DNA of 64,000 nucleotides from Desulfoscipio geothermicus (GCA_016841645.1 JAENYS010000006.1:92702-156701); one strand, 5' to 3'; shown: positions 1 to 12,352, counted from the first letter of the stretch. A program made the numbers and translations. Notes: generated from the letters alone by a model not told the origin.

Positions 1-1362
1 TTTGGTATGAAGGAAAAGAAAGTTCCCGCTGAAGGCGTTGTCTGCGGTTATGGTAAAGTCAATGGCCGTATGGTCATGGTGGGCGCAGAAGACTATACTG
101 CTATGGCCGGTACTTTTGGTGAATTGCACGGTAAAAAATTCGCCAACGCTATCGACATGGCCAAGGATATGGGCATCCCGTTTTTCGGTTTGAATGACTC
201 CGGCGGAGCTAGATTGCAGGAAGGTATGGACACCCTTGAGGCTTATGCTTGGCTGTTCAGATCCCAGAACCTGGCTTCCGGCATTATCCCGCAAATCGCA
301 CTGCTGCTGGGCCCCTGCCTCGGCGGACAGGCTTATCACCCGGTTATGCAGGACTTCGTTATCCAGAGCCGTGATCACGGTTACATGGGTATTGCCGGCC
401 CGGCCTTTGTGAAAGCCCAGCTGGGTATTGAGATAAGTTTGGAAGATCTGTGCGGCGTGCCTGCCCATGCCGTTAAGTCCGGTTGTACCCACATTGTGGG
501 CGGCGACGATAAGGACTGTCTGGAACTAGCCAAGCAATTGCTGGATTACCTGCCCCAGAACAACATGGAAAAACCGGCCCGCAAGGAAACCGGTGATGAT
601 CCTAACCGGCTGGTTCCCGAGCTGGATGGATTTATCCCCGAAGAAACTATGATGCCTTATGATATGCATGATGTTATTAACAAGATTGTTGATAATGGCG
701 AGTTCTTTGAAATTATGCCGGATTATGCCAAAAACGCGATCATCGGTTTTGCTCGCTTTGACGGCCGGAGCACCGGTATCGTAGCCGCTCAGCCGAACTG
801 GATGGGTGCCGTTATCGATTGCGACACTTCTGATAAAATTGCCCGGTTTGTCCGGTTCTGCGACCTGTTTAATATTCCGCTGGTCAACCTGCATGATACC
901 CCTGCTTACATGATCGGTCCCGATCAGGAGCATAAGGGAATCCTGCGTCACGGCGCTAAGATGTTGTTTGCCTATATTGACGCCACGGTGCCTAAAATTG
1001 CCGTCATGATGCGTAAATCCTTTGCCGGTGCTTACCTGGGGATGTGCTGCAAGGATACCGGTGCCGACATTGTGTACGCTTGGCCTGAAGCTACCCTCAC
1101 TATCGTGGGCGCAAAAACTGCAGCAAGCGTAATTTTTGCCAAGGAAATCAGGAATGCTGAAGATCCGGTTGCTAAACAAGCAGAGCGCGAGAAGGAATAC
1201 AGTGATACTTTTGAAAATCCGTATCACGCAGCTGCCAGAGGCTATGTTGATGATGTAATTCTGCCTTCGGAAACCAGAAAGAAGATCTGTGCTTCTTTGG
1301 CTATGTTAGAGAATAAAACAGTAGCCAGGCCCTGGAGAAAATTCTCGAACATTAATATGTAA
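1..1362 (+). CDS. Acyl-CoA carboxyltransferase subunit (propionyl-/methylmalonyl-CoA type), 5' end outside window
   Basis: Carboxyltransferase of the biotin-dependent acyl-CoA carboxylase/decarboxylase family (crotonase fold), which moves CO2 between biotin and an acyl-CoA. Two crotonase halves are visible. The first has SGGARLQEG and a glycine-rich GPCLGGQAY. The second has DTPAYMIGPDQEHKGI followed by RHGAKML and RKSFAGAYLGM. The first in-frame Met is at base 7, but the frame is open to base 1 and reads Phe-Gly before it. Family members carry about 60 further N-terminal residues ending in a similar Phe-Gly-Met-x-x-Lys-Lys-Val-Pro stretch, so the gene is cut by the window edge rather than short. 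Residues in the second half (TPAYMIGPD, RKSFAGAY) differ from the usual propionyl-CoA carboxylase pattern, so the substrate is uncertain. The small biotin-carrier gene downstream suggests a decarboxylase or transcarboxylase arrangement. Confidence 0.88.
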   Translation, partial: FGMKEKKVPAEGVVCGYGKVNGRMVMVGAEDYTAMAGTFGELHGKKFANAIDMAKDMGIPFFGLNDSGGARLQEGMDTLEAYAWLFRSQNLASGIIPQIALLLGPCLGGQAYHPVMQDFVIQSRDHGYMGIAGPAFVKAQLGIEISLEDLCGVPAHAVKSGCTHIVGGDDKDCLELAKQLLDYLPQNNMEKPARKETGDDPNRLVPELDGFIPEETMMPYDMHDVINKIVDNGEFFEIMPDYAKNAIIGFARFDGRSTGIVAAQPNWMGAVIDCDTSDKIARFVRFCDLFNIPLVNLHDTPAYMIGPDQEHKGILRHGAKMLFAYIDATVPKIAVMMRKSFAGAYLGMCCKDTGADIVYAWPEATLTIVGAKTAASVIFAKEIRNAEDPVAKQAEREKEYSDTFENPYHAAARGYVDDVILPSETRKKICASLAMLENKTVARPWRKFSNINM

Positions 1363-1418
1363 TTTTTAAATAAGCATTAGCGAAATGTGTTGAACAAGAG
1401 TTGTTACTGTTGTATAAA

Positions 1419-1477
1419 ATAAGCTGTGCCGGCTATAGTGCATTAATATTGCCATAATCATAGTCGGCACAGCTTAT
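1419..1477. other. Long near-perfect hairpin after the carboxyltransferase gene
   Basis: Two 18-base arms (1419-1436 and 1460-1477) are reverse complements except at one position, separated by 23 bases. No T-run follows on either strand, so it is not a standard Rho-independent terminator. It could stabilise or process the 3' end of the upstream transcript. The rest of the gap up to the carrier gene shows nothing recognisable. Confidence 0.5.
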
Positions 1478-1662
1478 GTAACAAAGCATACCTTAAATTG
1501 CCCCAGCGAAATATGTTTTCGATATTCCCTTTTTTATAGGCTAGTATTTGTTTTTGTAATGCCTGCAGTTATACATAACTGCCGTGCAAATCATCGGCAA
1601 AAGGGTTCAGCCAGGCTTAATAAACAAAAACAGAATGGATAATTATTCAGGTGGTAAGTAAA

Positions 1663-1875
1663 ATGGTACAAGTTAATGCCCCCATGGTCGGAAAAGTGCT
1701 TTTGGTAAATGCAAAAGTAGGAACCCAAGTAAAAAAGAATGATGTGCTGGTTACCCTGGAAGCTATGCAAATGTTATTTAAAGTTTACGCACCGAACAGC
1801 GGTGAAGTGGCTGAAGTAAATGTAGGTTTCGGTGATGTGGTGAACACAGAGACTGTTCTTGTATCTCTGAAGTAG
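1663..1875 (+). CDS. Biotin-carrier-like (biotinyl/lipoyl) domain protein lacking the acceptor lysine
   Basis: A 70-residue single-domain protein with the biotinyl/lipoyl hammerhead fold: APMVGKV at the start, TLEAMQM at the hairpin, and a YAPNSGEVAEV second half. In working carriers the hairpin reads (E/D)AMKM and biotin is attached to the Lys about 35 residues before the C-terminus. Here the codon is CAA (Gln) at exactly that place. The ATG is preferred over the GTG 12 bases upstream because AGGTGG lies 8 bases before it and the fold begins right after it. It sits close behind the carboxyltransferase gene and would be expected to be its carboxyl carrier, but as written it cannot be biotinylated. 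It may be degenerate, a structural or regulatory paralogue, or a sequencing error. Confidence 0.8.
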   Translation: MVQVNAPMVGKVLLVNAKVGTQVKKNDVLVTLEAMQMLFKVYAPNSGEVAEVNVGFGDVVNTETVLVSLK

Positions 1876-1956
1876 GTTTAAATCTAAGCATTATTGTTCT
1901 ACTCATGGCTGTCAGGGTGGTTCGAAATATGGATACGAAAGGCCAATCCGCAATAA

Positions 1957-2005
1957 CCGGCTATGCAGCAACATAGCCGGTGTTACCGGCAAGGTTGCTG
2001 CGTAG
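1957..2005 (+). other. Overlapping, mutually exclusive hairpins downstream of the carrier gene
   Basis: Bases 1957-1965 and 1972-1980 form a perfect 9-bp stem (CCGGCTATG/CATAGCCGG, 6-base loop). An alternative fold pairs 1961-1972 with 1994-2005 (12 positions, one mismatch) and closes an inner stem GCCGGT-gtt-ACCGGC (1976-1990). The two folds share bases and cannot coexist. No T-run follows, so terminator/antiterminator function is not shown. Confidence 0.45.
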
Positions 2006-2102
2006 CGTCTAATATAAATTAAATGGTTTAAATTAAGCAAGTCCAATGCCAGGTTTGTCGGGTTGATTTATGGTATGGGTGGTTAACTAAAAATGTGCCA
2101 AG

Positions 2103-2140
2103 AAGAAACGGACTGCTCTTAACAGGGCAATCCGTTTCTT
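2103..2140 (-). terminator. Rho-independent terminator of the sigma-54 regulator gene
   Basis: Two 16-base arms (2103-2118, 2125-2140) pair with a couple of G-U wobbles around a short loop, just past the stop codon of the minus-strand gene. Read on the minus strand the stem is followed after a few bases by ATTTTT. It may also stop read-through from the plus strand. Confidence 0.65.
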
Positions 2141-2159
2141 AATTTAATAGATCATCTGT

Positions 2160-4265
2160 TTATAACGAAAAGCCGTTTTCTTTAAGCCGGTTGACCTTGC
2201 GTACAATGGTTGACTGGTCAACGTGCAGCGCTTTTGCTGCTTTATATGTGCTGCCCAGTTCTTTTAACGCGGCACCTATAAGCTGACGCTCCAGCTCCAG
2301 CTGGGCCGTTTTTAATGGAAGGATGCCTTGTACAGAAACTTTATGCGGCTCGAGACGCTGGGGCGGTGTAATATTCAGTGGTATATCCACAGAATTGATC
2401 ACCGGTTCGGTGGAGGTGACCAGTAAACGTTCCACTACATTTTTTATTTCCCGCACATTCCCAGGCCATTGATATTCCATCATGTCCTTGAATACTTGGG
2501 GTGAGAATTTTTTTTTCATATCGTAAACTTTTTCAAAATGTTTTTTAAAGGTATAAACTAGAGGTATAATATCGTCCTTTCTTTCGCGCAAAGGTGGTAT
2601 AGTAATGGGTACCACGTTGAGACGGAAATATAAATCCTCCCGGAATTTGCCGTCTTGAACCAATTCCTCCAAATGCCTATTAGTAGCTGTTATAATGCGC
2701 ACATTGACCGGGATAGGCTTGGTGCCGCCGATGCGGGTGATCTCTCTTTCCTGCAAAGCTCGTAAAAGTTTCACTTGAAAATGCAACGGCAAATCACCAA
2801 TTTCGTCCAGGAACAAAGTGCCGTTGTCCGCCAGCTCAAACATGCCGGGCTTGCCTTCCCGGTTGGCTCCTGTGAATGCTCCCTTCTCATAGCCGAACAT
2901 TTCCGATTCTATTAGGTTTTCCGGTATGGCACCGCAATTTACAGTAATAAATGGTCCATTGCTTCGTTTACTATGTTTATGGATAGCTTTAGCTACCAAT
3001 TCCTTGCCTACACCCGATTCGCCTAGTAGCAGCACCGTGGAGTTAACCTGTGCCAGCCGCAGGGCTACTTCGACCACCTGTTTCATTTTTAGTGACTTTA
3101 CTATTAAGCCCGATTGGTCAATTAGCTTACTGCGCAACTGGGTTAGTTCACCATGGTAGCGCTGGCTTAAAGCGATGCTCTGTTCCAGCTGGTTTTTTAA
3201 ATTGTTTAAATCCGACATATCTCTAGTATTGATCACTACCCGCACAATTTCGCCTTGCAGGTTGCGCACAGGGTTGCCCGTAATGAGCAGTTGGTTATGG
3301 TTGGCGGTTAGCTCGGATAGTGTAACGGCACCATTCCTCTCAATCACGGCGTCAACTACGGACTCTGAATAAACACCCTTTGCGATTAAATCATTCATGT
3401 TTTGTATTGATGCCGTAGGAATGCCTGTGATGCGTTCGTGGGCCTTATTGGCCCGAATTATTTGACCGCTGCGATCAGTAATAATAATGCCGTCATAGGA
3501 TGACTCTATAATTGTTTCCAGCTCTTTGTTTAATTGCTTAACTGAATTTAACTCTTCGGATATAAATTCAATTTCCGAAATATCCTGAAATACCCCAATG
3601 GCGCCTATTATTTGACCGTTTTCAACAATCGGGCTGCGATTGGTCAGGTATGTGTGGGTGCCCGAGGAATAATCCACGGAAAACTTATAATGGGACTGGT
3701 AGATGCCGTTTTCTAAAATATCCAATAAACCACATGGGATGATTACTTCTGAAAGATGCTGACCCAGGGCGTCGTTTTTTTTGCGTCGAGTAATTCTTTC
3801 CGCCGCGAGGTTGAATGAGCTTATTATGCCGTTTTTATCGATTGAGACGATACCATTATGGGCTGAATCCATAATGGTTTCCACTTGTTGAAACATCTGG
3901 CTGGCCACCTTGAAAAGGGCATGTCCTACTTCAGATCGGTCCAGTATGCCGGTTAGGCGCCCGCTGTTACCCACCACCGGAAAGACATTGGCCGGCAAGG
4001 TCCAGGCATCGGAAACAGGTGCATCCTCTTTAAGAACATAGACCTCTTGTTGCATGATATCTTGAACTTTTATACTATCTTCAAGCACTCGAGGGCCGAA
4101 ATTAACTATTTCATTCCGTGATACAATCCCGATGATTACGTCTTGCGCGTCTGTTACGGGAATGCCGATGAGCTGTGTCTTTTTAATAATTTTCCATGCT
4201 TCACGGGCAGATTGCCCCGGCTGGACCGAGGTATTATTGGGGGTCATGATATCCTGTACCAACAT
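2160..4265 (-). CDS. Sigma-54-dependent activator with CBS pair, two PAS domains and AAA+ domain
   Basis: Enhancer-binding protein that remodels sigma-54 RNA polymerase. Order: two CBS motifs (about 1-115, probably adenine-nucleotide sensing), two PAS domains (about 125-240 and 250-360), a linker, the AAA+ domain with Walker A GESGVGKE (about 409), the sigma-54-contacting GAFTGA loop (about 463), Walker [11 protein letters not shown] and the arginine-finger segment [13 protein letters not shown]-terminal helix-turn-helix (about 650-700, [12 protein letters not shown]) of the TyrR-like kind follows. The ATG has a GGCGGTG ribosome site. CBS plus PAS suggests it senses energy charge and redox or a small ligand. 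Likely targets are the adjacent carboxylase genes or metabolic operons elsewhere. I found no convincing -24/-12 promoter next to it. Confidence 0.92.
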   Translation of the reverse strand: MLVQDIMTPNNTSVQPGQSAREAWKIIKKTQLIGIPVTDAQDVIIGIVSRNEIVNFGPRVLEDSIKVQDIMQQEVYVLKEDAPVSDAWTLPANVFPVVGNSGRLTGILDRSEVGHALFKVASQMFQQVETIMDSAHNGIVSIDKNGIISSFNLAAERITRRKKNDALGQHLSEVIIPCGLLDILENGIYQSHYKFSVDYSSGTHTYLTNRSPIVENGQIIGAIGVFQDISEIEFISEELNSVKQLNKELETIIESSYDGIIITDRSGQIIRANKAHERITGIPTASIQNMNDLIAKGVYSESVVDAVIERNGAVTLSELTANHNQLLITGNPVRNLQGEIVRVVINTRDMSDLNNLKNQLEQSIALSQRYHGELTQLRSKLIDQSGLIVKSLKMKQVVEVALRLAQVNSTVLLLGESGVGKELVAKAIHKHSKRSNGPFITVNCGAIPENLIESEMFGYEKGAFTGANREGKPGMFELADNGTLFLDEIGDLPLHFQVKLLRALQEREITRIGGTKPIPVNVRIITATNRHLEELVQDGKFREDLYFRLNVVPITIPPLRERKDDIIPLVYTFKKHFEKVYDMKKKFSPQVFKDMMEYQWPGNVREIKNVVERLLVTSTEPVINSVDIPLNITPPQRLEPHKVSVQGILPLKTAQLELERQLIGAALKELGSTYKAAKALHVDQSTIVRKVNRLKENGFSL

Positions 4266-4325
4266 TTTTTCACCGCCTTTGTATTACCCTGAGAAATTTC
4301 AATCTATATTGATGATATATTAATT

Positions 4326-4354
4326 AATTTATCGCTTTTTAATGATAAAATCAA
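4326..4354 (-). promoter_or_regulatory. Predicted sigma-A promoter for the sigma-54 regulator gene
   Basis: On the minus strand, TTGATT (4349-4354) and TAAATT (4326-4331) are separated by exactly 17 bases, about 60 bases upstream of the start codon. By-eye match only. The remaining gap up to atpZ (about 4355-4765) holds no gene I can support. Confidence 0.4.
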
Positions 4355-4765
4355 CTTATTACCAAATTGGGTGTCAATTGTTGAAAGTTGTGAGCCGAAG
4401 GCGGGCAGAAGACTAATTTTGATCCGTTGATTAAGGTGTTTGTACAATGTCCTCGCCTTTTGTTATAATAAAAATTAATGGGTTTATTGCTATGCGATAA
4501 TGCAATCGAGGGATTATGGAGTCTTGTATTGTTTCGTCGCCGGTTCTTTAGTCTTGTTCCGACTATATATAACCACATACCAAATATTGCGCGACAAAAA
4601 AGTACATATAATAAGTGGGCATTGAAGGAATAAAATATTTGATGGAGAATTTTTTTTATACATAGTTTAGGTAGGGGTCCCCAGTTCGTAGTGACAAGTT
4701 GACCATAGAATAATTAGGTGTGATGAGTAAAATAAAATTACAATAATTAAAAATTTAACTTTTTT

Positions 4766-4797
4766 TGCAAAAATGCAACTCCCTCTGCAAAAATGCA
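4766..4797. promoter_or_regulatory. Pair of TGCAAAAATGCA sites, 20 bp apart (putative operator)
   Basis: The 12-base inverted-repeat-like word TGCAAAAATGCA occurs at 4766-4777 and again at 4786-4797. The 20-bp period is about two helical turns, so both face the same side of the DNA. A degenerate copy (TGCGATAATGCA) lies at 4493-4504. The pair sits about 110 bp before atpZ, where it could regulate the ATP synthase operon, and between that operon and the divergent sigma-54 activator. The binding protein is unknown. Confidence 0.45.
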
Positions 4798-4906
4798 GAT
4801 CCTCTGAAGGAATAATATTTTTTTTGTAGAAGTGTATTTATTATTAAGAAAAATAGAGCATACGACAGAAAATTGTGTTTTATTCGACAATTTTAGCGAG
4901 GTTACC

Positions 4907-5134
4907 ATGGAAGACCCAAAGAGTGAGAAAAAAAATGGAGCACTTTTGGCCATAGCCGTTACCACTACCATCGGCACTGAGTTAGCCATAACTACCCTGT
5001 TGGGGTTTTATGGCGGAAGATTATTGGATGACCAGTTTGGTACGGAGCCTTGGTTTTTAGTAGCAGGTGTTTTAACTGGCGTAGCCATTGGCATATTTGG
5101 CATTATTCAAACCATGCAGCGTTTTTTTAAATAG
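4907..5134 (+). CDS. atpZ: AtpZ/AtpI-family small ATP synthase membrane protein
   Basis: A 75-residue protein with two hydrophobic helices (about 14-36 and 47-69). The GFYGGRLLDDQFGTEPW signature between them is typical of the AtpZ group, which sits at the head of Firmicute atp operons and has been linked to Mg2+/Ca2+ transport or c-ring assembly. The ATG is chosen because GCGAGG lies 5 bases upstream. An open frame extends further upstream but has no ribosome site and no family similarity. First gene of the atp operon; seven bases separate it from atpI. Confidence 0.8.
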   Translation: MEDPKSEKKNGALLAIAVTTTIGTELAITTLLGFYGGRLLDDQFGTEPWFLVAGVLTGVAIGIFGIIQTMQRFFK

Positions 5135-5140
5135 GGGGCG

Positions 5141-5581
5141 ATGAGGTTGTATAAACCGGCACCCATACGAAATATTGATGAACAATTGAAGCGCACAACC
5201 GGAATCATGGGGTTTATTTTATTACTGACTCTACCGGGCTTGATCATGAACCCCGGGGATTCGTTGATACTGGGATTTATTGTTGGTGGTATATTTGGTA
5301 TTATTAGCTGTATTTTATTGGTAAGAAGAATGAACATGCTAATTGAATTAATGAAGCAAACGGATATCAATCAGCAAAAGGCCAAGGCATTTATGCGGGC
5401 AGGCTTTTATCCTCGCATGGCGCTCATTGTAGGTATTATTGCCCTAGCCGGCCAGGTTGATTTTTTGAGCATTTATGGCGTGGGGGCCGGGCTTTTGGTA
5501 CCCACCGTAATTACGGTGGTTGATGCCAATATAGCGCTGTACCGTTATTATACGGCGCGTGACGCCGTTGATAAAATATAA
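5141..5581 (+). CDS. atpI: ATP synthase accessory protein I
   Basis: A 146-residue membrane protein with four predicted helices, matching the AtpI (ATP synthase I) family in size and in its place between atpZ and atpB. AtpI assists assembly of the c-ring in other bacteria; it is not part of the finished enzyme. The start has GGGGGCG a few bases upstream. The sequence is poorly conserved in this family, so the call rests on helix pattern and operon position. Confidence 0.75.
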   Translation: MRLYKPAPIRNIDEQLKRTTGIMGFILLLTLPGLIMNPGDSLILGFIVGGIFGIISCILLVRRMNMLIELMKQTDINQQKAKAFMRAGFYPRMALIVGIIALAGQVDFLSIYGVGAGLLVPTVITVVDANIALYRYYTARDAVDKI

Positions 5582-5618
5582 GAGATAAAAATTTATAAGG
5601 AAAAGGGGTGAGAAAGAG

Positions 5619-6371
5619 TTGTCTGCAGCCGCTGGTCAAGAAGCAAGTAAAGATATGCTAGCTTTGGTGCACGAGAATTTAAACGTGTGGGGTTTCCCCC
5701 ATGAGGCAGTGAACCTTGGGTTCGGAGCTGTGAACCTGAAAACGCTGATCATGACCTGGATAGTCATGGGGTTAATCATTATTTTTACGGTAGCCGCAAC
5801 CCGTAACATGCAGTTGAAAAGACCTGGTAAGTTGCAATTAATGGTGGAGGAAATGTTCCAGTTTTTAAGAGGACTGGCTTATGAAAATCTGGATCCCAAG
5901 AAGGGTGCCAGCTTGATGTGCCTTATATTCAGTATCTTTATTTTTCTCCTATTCAGTAACCTTTGGGGTCTTATACCCACCATGATGTCACCTACGGCGG
6001 ATGTTAATACCACGCTGGGTATGGCGCTGTTTGTGTTTATACTGGTACAGGCATTGGGATTGTACTATCGCAAGCTAAGTTATTTCAAGCACTTTTTTGA
6101 GCCATTTGTATTTTTTCTACCCATTACCCTCATTGAAGAATTATCCAAACCCTTAACACTGGCTTTCCGTCTTTACGGTAACATTTACGCCGGTGAAGTA
6201 CTTATCGCGGTATTGCTGGGGCTTATACCCTTGACAGCCACTATTTTTGGCGGATTCCTGGCATCGGTGGTATGGCTGTCATTTAGTATTTTTGTTAGCT
6301 GTATTCAAGCATTCATTTTTACCATGCTGACCATTGCGTATATATCCCAGGTAACTGCCGAACATCATTAG
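5619..6371 (+). CDS. atpB: F0F1 ATP synthase subunit a
   Basis: Stator channel subunit a (250 residues), which forms the two half-channels against the c-ring. Multiple membrane helices are evident. The essential arginine lies in the motif LAFRLYGNIYAGE, and PITLIEELSKPL upstream is also typical. The start is TTG, supported by AAGGGGTGAG seven bases before it; the next Met is 12 residues in. Part of the continuous atp operon. Confidence 0.95.
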   Translation: MSAAAGQEASKDMLALVHENLNVWGFPHEAVNLGFGAVNLKTLIMTWIVMGLIIIFTVAATRNMQLKRPGKLQLMVEEMFQFLRGLAYENLDPKKGASLMCLIFSIFIFLLFSNLWGLIPTMMSPTADVNTTLGMALFVFILVQALGLYYRKLSYFKHFFEPFVFFLPITLIEELSKPLTLAFRLYGNIYAGEVLIAVLLGLIPLTATIFGGFLASVVWLSFSIFVSCIQAFIFTMLTIAYISQVTAEHH

Positions 6372-6449
6372 CCATAATGCTTTTTAATTAGCTGATATCT
6401 CAATAATTAAATAGAGATATGCCACCATAATTTATGTTTTAAATTTTGA

Positions 6450-6701
<252 letters not shown>

Positions 6702-6822
6702 GTCTTATCAATACTTAAAGAATATTGTGGCGAAAGGCGCAATAGCAGGTTTTGTTTTTAAATTAGCCTAACCTGCTATCGCCTTCCTTTTGTCCACGGA
6801 CCAGAGGAAGGAGGGTAATTTT

Positions 6823-7329
6823 TTGGATGCCATTGTTCAGGTTTTAAACCTCAATAATACATTGGTGGCGCAAGTTTTTAACTTTATCATGTTACTTATC
6901 TTCCTTCGCGTTGTTGTATATCCGCATATCGTTAGAATGCTGGAAGATCGGCAAAATTTTATTGCTAATAATGTGGCCGCCGCCGAAGAGGAAAGAAAAC
7001 AAGCGGAGGCACTTCGCCAGCAGTACTTGGATGAATTGCAAAAGGCCAAAAACGAGGCCCAAAGCATCATTCAGAAAGCCGGTAAGGCCGCCGAGGAACA
7101 GGCCCATGAGATTATCGAGGCGGCCAAGGCGGAATCAAACCGTATTAAAGAATCCGCTTTGCAGGATATAAACAGGGAGAAGGAAAAGGCTGTCGCAGAA
7201 TTGCGCGAACAGGTGGCTACACTATCTATCCTGGTAGCAAGCAAAGTTGTTAACGAAAAAATTACTGAAGACGTGCAGCGCAGTATGATTGATGACTTTA
7301 TTAAAGAGGCAGGGGATCTGCCATGCTAA
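6823..7329 (+). CDS. atpF: F0F1 ATP synthase subunit b
   Basis: Peripheral stalk subunit: one N-terminal membrane helix (QVFNFIMLLIFLRVVVY) followed by a long charged helix rich in Ala, Glu and Lys (about residues 35-145) that dimerises. The TTG at 6823 is chosen because GGAGGG ends seven bases before it; an upstream TTG at 6790 would place the ribosome site inside the gene. This gives 168 residues, normal for the family. The stop overlaps the start of atpH by seven bases, implying translational coupling. Confidence 0.92.
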   Translation: MDAIVQVLNLNNTLVAQVFNFIMLLIFLRVVVYPHIVRMLEDRQNFIANNVAAAEEERKQAEALRQQYLDELQKAKNEAQSIIQKAGKAAEEQAHEIIEAAKAESNRIKESALQDINREKEKAVAELREQVATLSILVASKVVNEKITEDVQRSMIDDFIKEAGDLPC

Positions 7330-7865
7330 GAGGGGCTGTGGCCGGGCGCTATGCCGAGGCGCTTTATGAAATTGCGGTGCAGGGAAATCTTGTGGATCAG
7401 TTGGAGTCGGAATTATTAGCCGTTAACAACGTGCTCAATGAATCTGAGCCACTGAAAAAGGTAATTATTCATCCTCAGATTACTGCCAACGAGAAAAAAG
7501 AAGTGCTGGCTAATTTGTTTAAAGGCCATATTTCTGAAATCATGATGAATTTTCTTGGCTTTGTGTTGGACCGCCAGCGTGAACCGTTCCTGGCAGATAT
7601 TACTGAATACTTTACCGGATTGGCCAATAAAGCCCGCAACGTTAGCGATGTTCAGGTAACCTCGGCGGTTGAACTAACTGAAGAGGAAAAGGAAAACATG
7701 GTAGCCGCCATGGCTAAAAACACGGGTAAAAAAGTTAAGCTCACTTATAACATTGATCAGGAGTTGCTTGGCGGAGTGGTTGTTCGCTTCGGTGATAAGG
7801 TCATCGATGGCAGCGTGCGCACCCGCTTGCAAACTTTGCGCGAGCACCTCAGACAAATAAGTTAA
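7323..7865 (+). CDS. atpH: F0F1 ATP synthase subunit delta
   Basis: A 180-residue OSCP/delta subunit linking the b stalk to the top of F1. The N-terminal helical bundle starts AVAGRYAEALYEIA, typical of the family. The C-terminal part ends with LLGGVVVRFGDKVIDGSVR, the conserved delta signature. It overlaps atpF by seven bases and is followed by atpA after 24 bases. Confidence 0.95.
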   Translation: MLRGAVAGRYAEALYEIAVQGNLVDQLESELLAVNNVLNESEPLKKVIIHPQITANEKKEVLANLFKGHISEIMMNFLGFVLDRQREPFLADITEYFTGLANKARNVSDVQVTSAVELTEEEKENMVAAMAKNTGKKVKLTYNIDQELLGGVVVRFGDKVIDGSVRTRLQTLREHLRQIS

Positions 7866-7889
7866 TAGTGGATAGGGGTGAAACAGTAG

Positions 7890-9398
<1,509 letters not shown>

Positions 9399-9438
9399 AG
9401 TACCCGGCGAATGCTATAGCGAGGTGGTGAAACAGTAA

Positions 9439-10287
9439 ATGGCTAGTTTGCGCGACCTGAAACGTCGTATTAAAAGTATAAGCAGTACCCAGAAGATTAC
9501 CAAGGCCATGAAGGCGGTGGCTGCAGCTAAAATGCGGCGTGCCCAGGATAGTGTGCTGGCTGCCAGGCCCTTCGCACGGCGGGTGCGAGATGTTCTGGGC
9601 AGGGTTGGCTCTGCTTCCGTAGGCATGAAACATCCATTACTTGCCGTACGCGAGCCGCAAAAGGTAGCTTATATCATAGTAACCGCGGACCGCGGCCTGT
9701 GTGGAGGCTTTAACGCCAATGTTATCAAAATGGGTGTTCAGGAGACAAAAAAGAACCCAGACGCTGAACTTATTACTATCGGTCGTAAAGGCAGAGACTT
9801 CTACCGTCGTCGTCAATACAACATCGCTCAGCAATATATTGGCACCGAAAGAGCTGACATAAGTATGACTAATGAAGTTGCCAGGTTTGTCATAGACAAA
9901 TACACGGCCGAAGAATATGATGAAGTTTATTTGATTTACAGCCAGTTTGTAAACGTGCTGGTGCAAAAACCCGTGGTTCAGAAGATTCTGCCCGTTGAGC
10001 CCCCTGAAGAGGAAGCCGACGAAAAGAAAGTGGATTATATTTTTGAGCCTGATGCGGAAAATATCATGGACAGCTTACTGCCTATGTATATACAAAACGC
10101 ATTGTTCCAGGCATTGCTGGAAACTAATGCCGGTTTCTATAGCGCCCAGATGACGGCTATGGATAATGCTACCAAGAACGCTTCAGACATGATTGACAGG
10201 CTAACGCTTTCTATGAACCTTGCCCGTCAGGCTGCCATTACCACGGAAATATCCGAGATTGTCGGCGGCGCTGCCGCTCTAGAGTAA
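9439..10287 (+). CDS. atpG: F0F1 ATP synthase subunit gamma
   Basis: Central rotor shaft (282 residues). The N-terminal helix begins MASLRDLKRRIKSISSTQKI and the C-terminal helix contains the signature TEISEIVGGAAAL, both forming the coiled coil inside F1. The middle has the Rossmann-like part with TADRGLCGGFN. GAGGTGGTG ribosome site upstream. It is followed by an unusually long gap before atpD. Confidence 0.95.
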   Translation: MASLRDLKRRIKSISSTQKITKAMKAVAAAKMRRAQDSVLAARPFARRVRDVLGRVGSASVGMKHPLLAVREPQKVAYIIVTADRGLCGGFNANVIKMGVQETKKNPDAELITIGRKGRDFYRRRQYNIAQQYIGTERADISMTNEVARFVIDKYTAEEYDEVYLIYSQFVNVLVQKPVVQKILPVEPPEEEADEKKVDYIFEPDAENIMDSLLPMYIQNALFQALLETNAGFYSAQMTAMDNATKNASDMIDRLTLSMNLARQAAITTEISEIVGGAAALE

Positions 10288-11909
<1,622 letters not shown>

Positions 11910-11911
11910 GC

Positions 11912-12319
11912 ATGGCAGAGGAAAAACTGCAGCGGTTGGAAGTTGTTACGCCTCATGAAAGGGTATACAGCCAGGACATTAGGTTTGTGGTGCTGCCCGG
12001 TACTGAAGGTGAACTGGGCATTTTACCCGAACATGCCCCGCTAGTCAGTGCACTTAAAACCGGCCTGGTTCGTGTACAGCACGAAGGGAATACTTTGAAG
12101 ATAGCCGTCAGCGGCGGCTTTGCTGAAGTACGCAACAGCAAGGTGACCGTTCTGGCAAATGCCGCCGAGCGCGAGGACCAAATTGACGTTGAACGCGCCA
12201 AGGCTGCCAAAGAACGTGCAGAACAGCGTCTGATCGCCCAAAGCCCGGATATTGATATGGACAGGGCTGAGGCTGCGCTAAAAAGAGCACTTAACCGGCT
12301 TAAAGCCACGGGTTATTAA
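11912..12319 (+). CDS. atpC: F0F1 ATP synthase subunit epsilon
   Basis: Epsilon subunit (135 residues): N-terminal beta-sandwich with the conserved GELGILPEHAPLV, then two C-terminal helices (about 88-135, RAKAAKERAEQRL) that can extend to inhibit ATP hydrolysis. Last gene of the operon; a strong terminator follows. Confidence 0.95.
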   Translation: MAEEKLQRLEVVTPHERVYSQDIRFVVLPGTEGELGILPEHAPLVSALKTGLVRVQHEGNTLKIAVSGGFAEVRNSKVTVLANAAEREDQIDVERAKAAKERAEQRLIAQSPDIDMDRAEAALKRALNRLKATGY

Positions 12320-12352
12320 GGGGTCAGACTTAAACTTTTAAAACCATATTTA

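Noticed and set aside
526..1227. 233-codon open frame antisense to the carboxyltransferase
   Set aside because: It is a shadow of a strongly conserved coding frame, without ribosome site or recognisable domain.
1651..1662. GTG start for the biotin-carrier protein
   Set aside because: The AGGTGG ribosome site overlaps this codon and is correctly spaced for the ATG 12 bases later.
4351..4578. 75-codon minus-strand frame in the gap before atpZ
   Set aside because: No ribosome site, odd composition, overlaps the predicted regulator promoter; no family resemblance.
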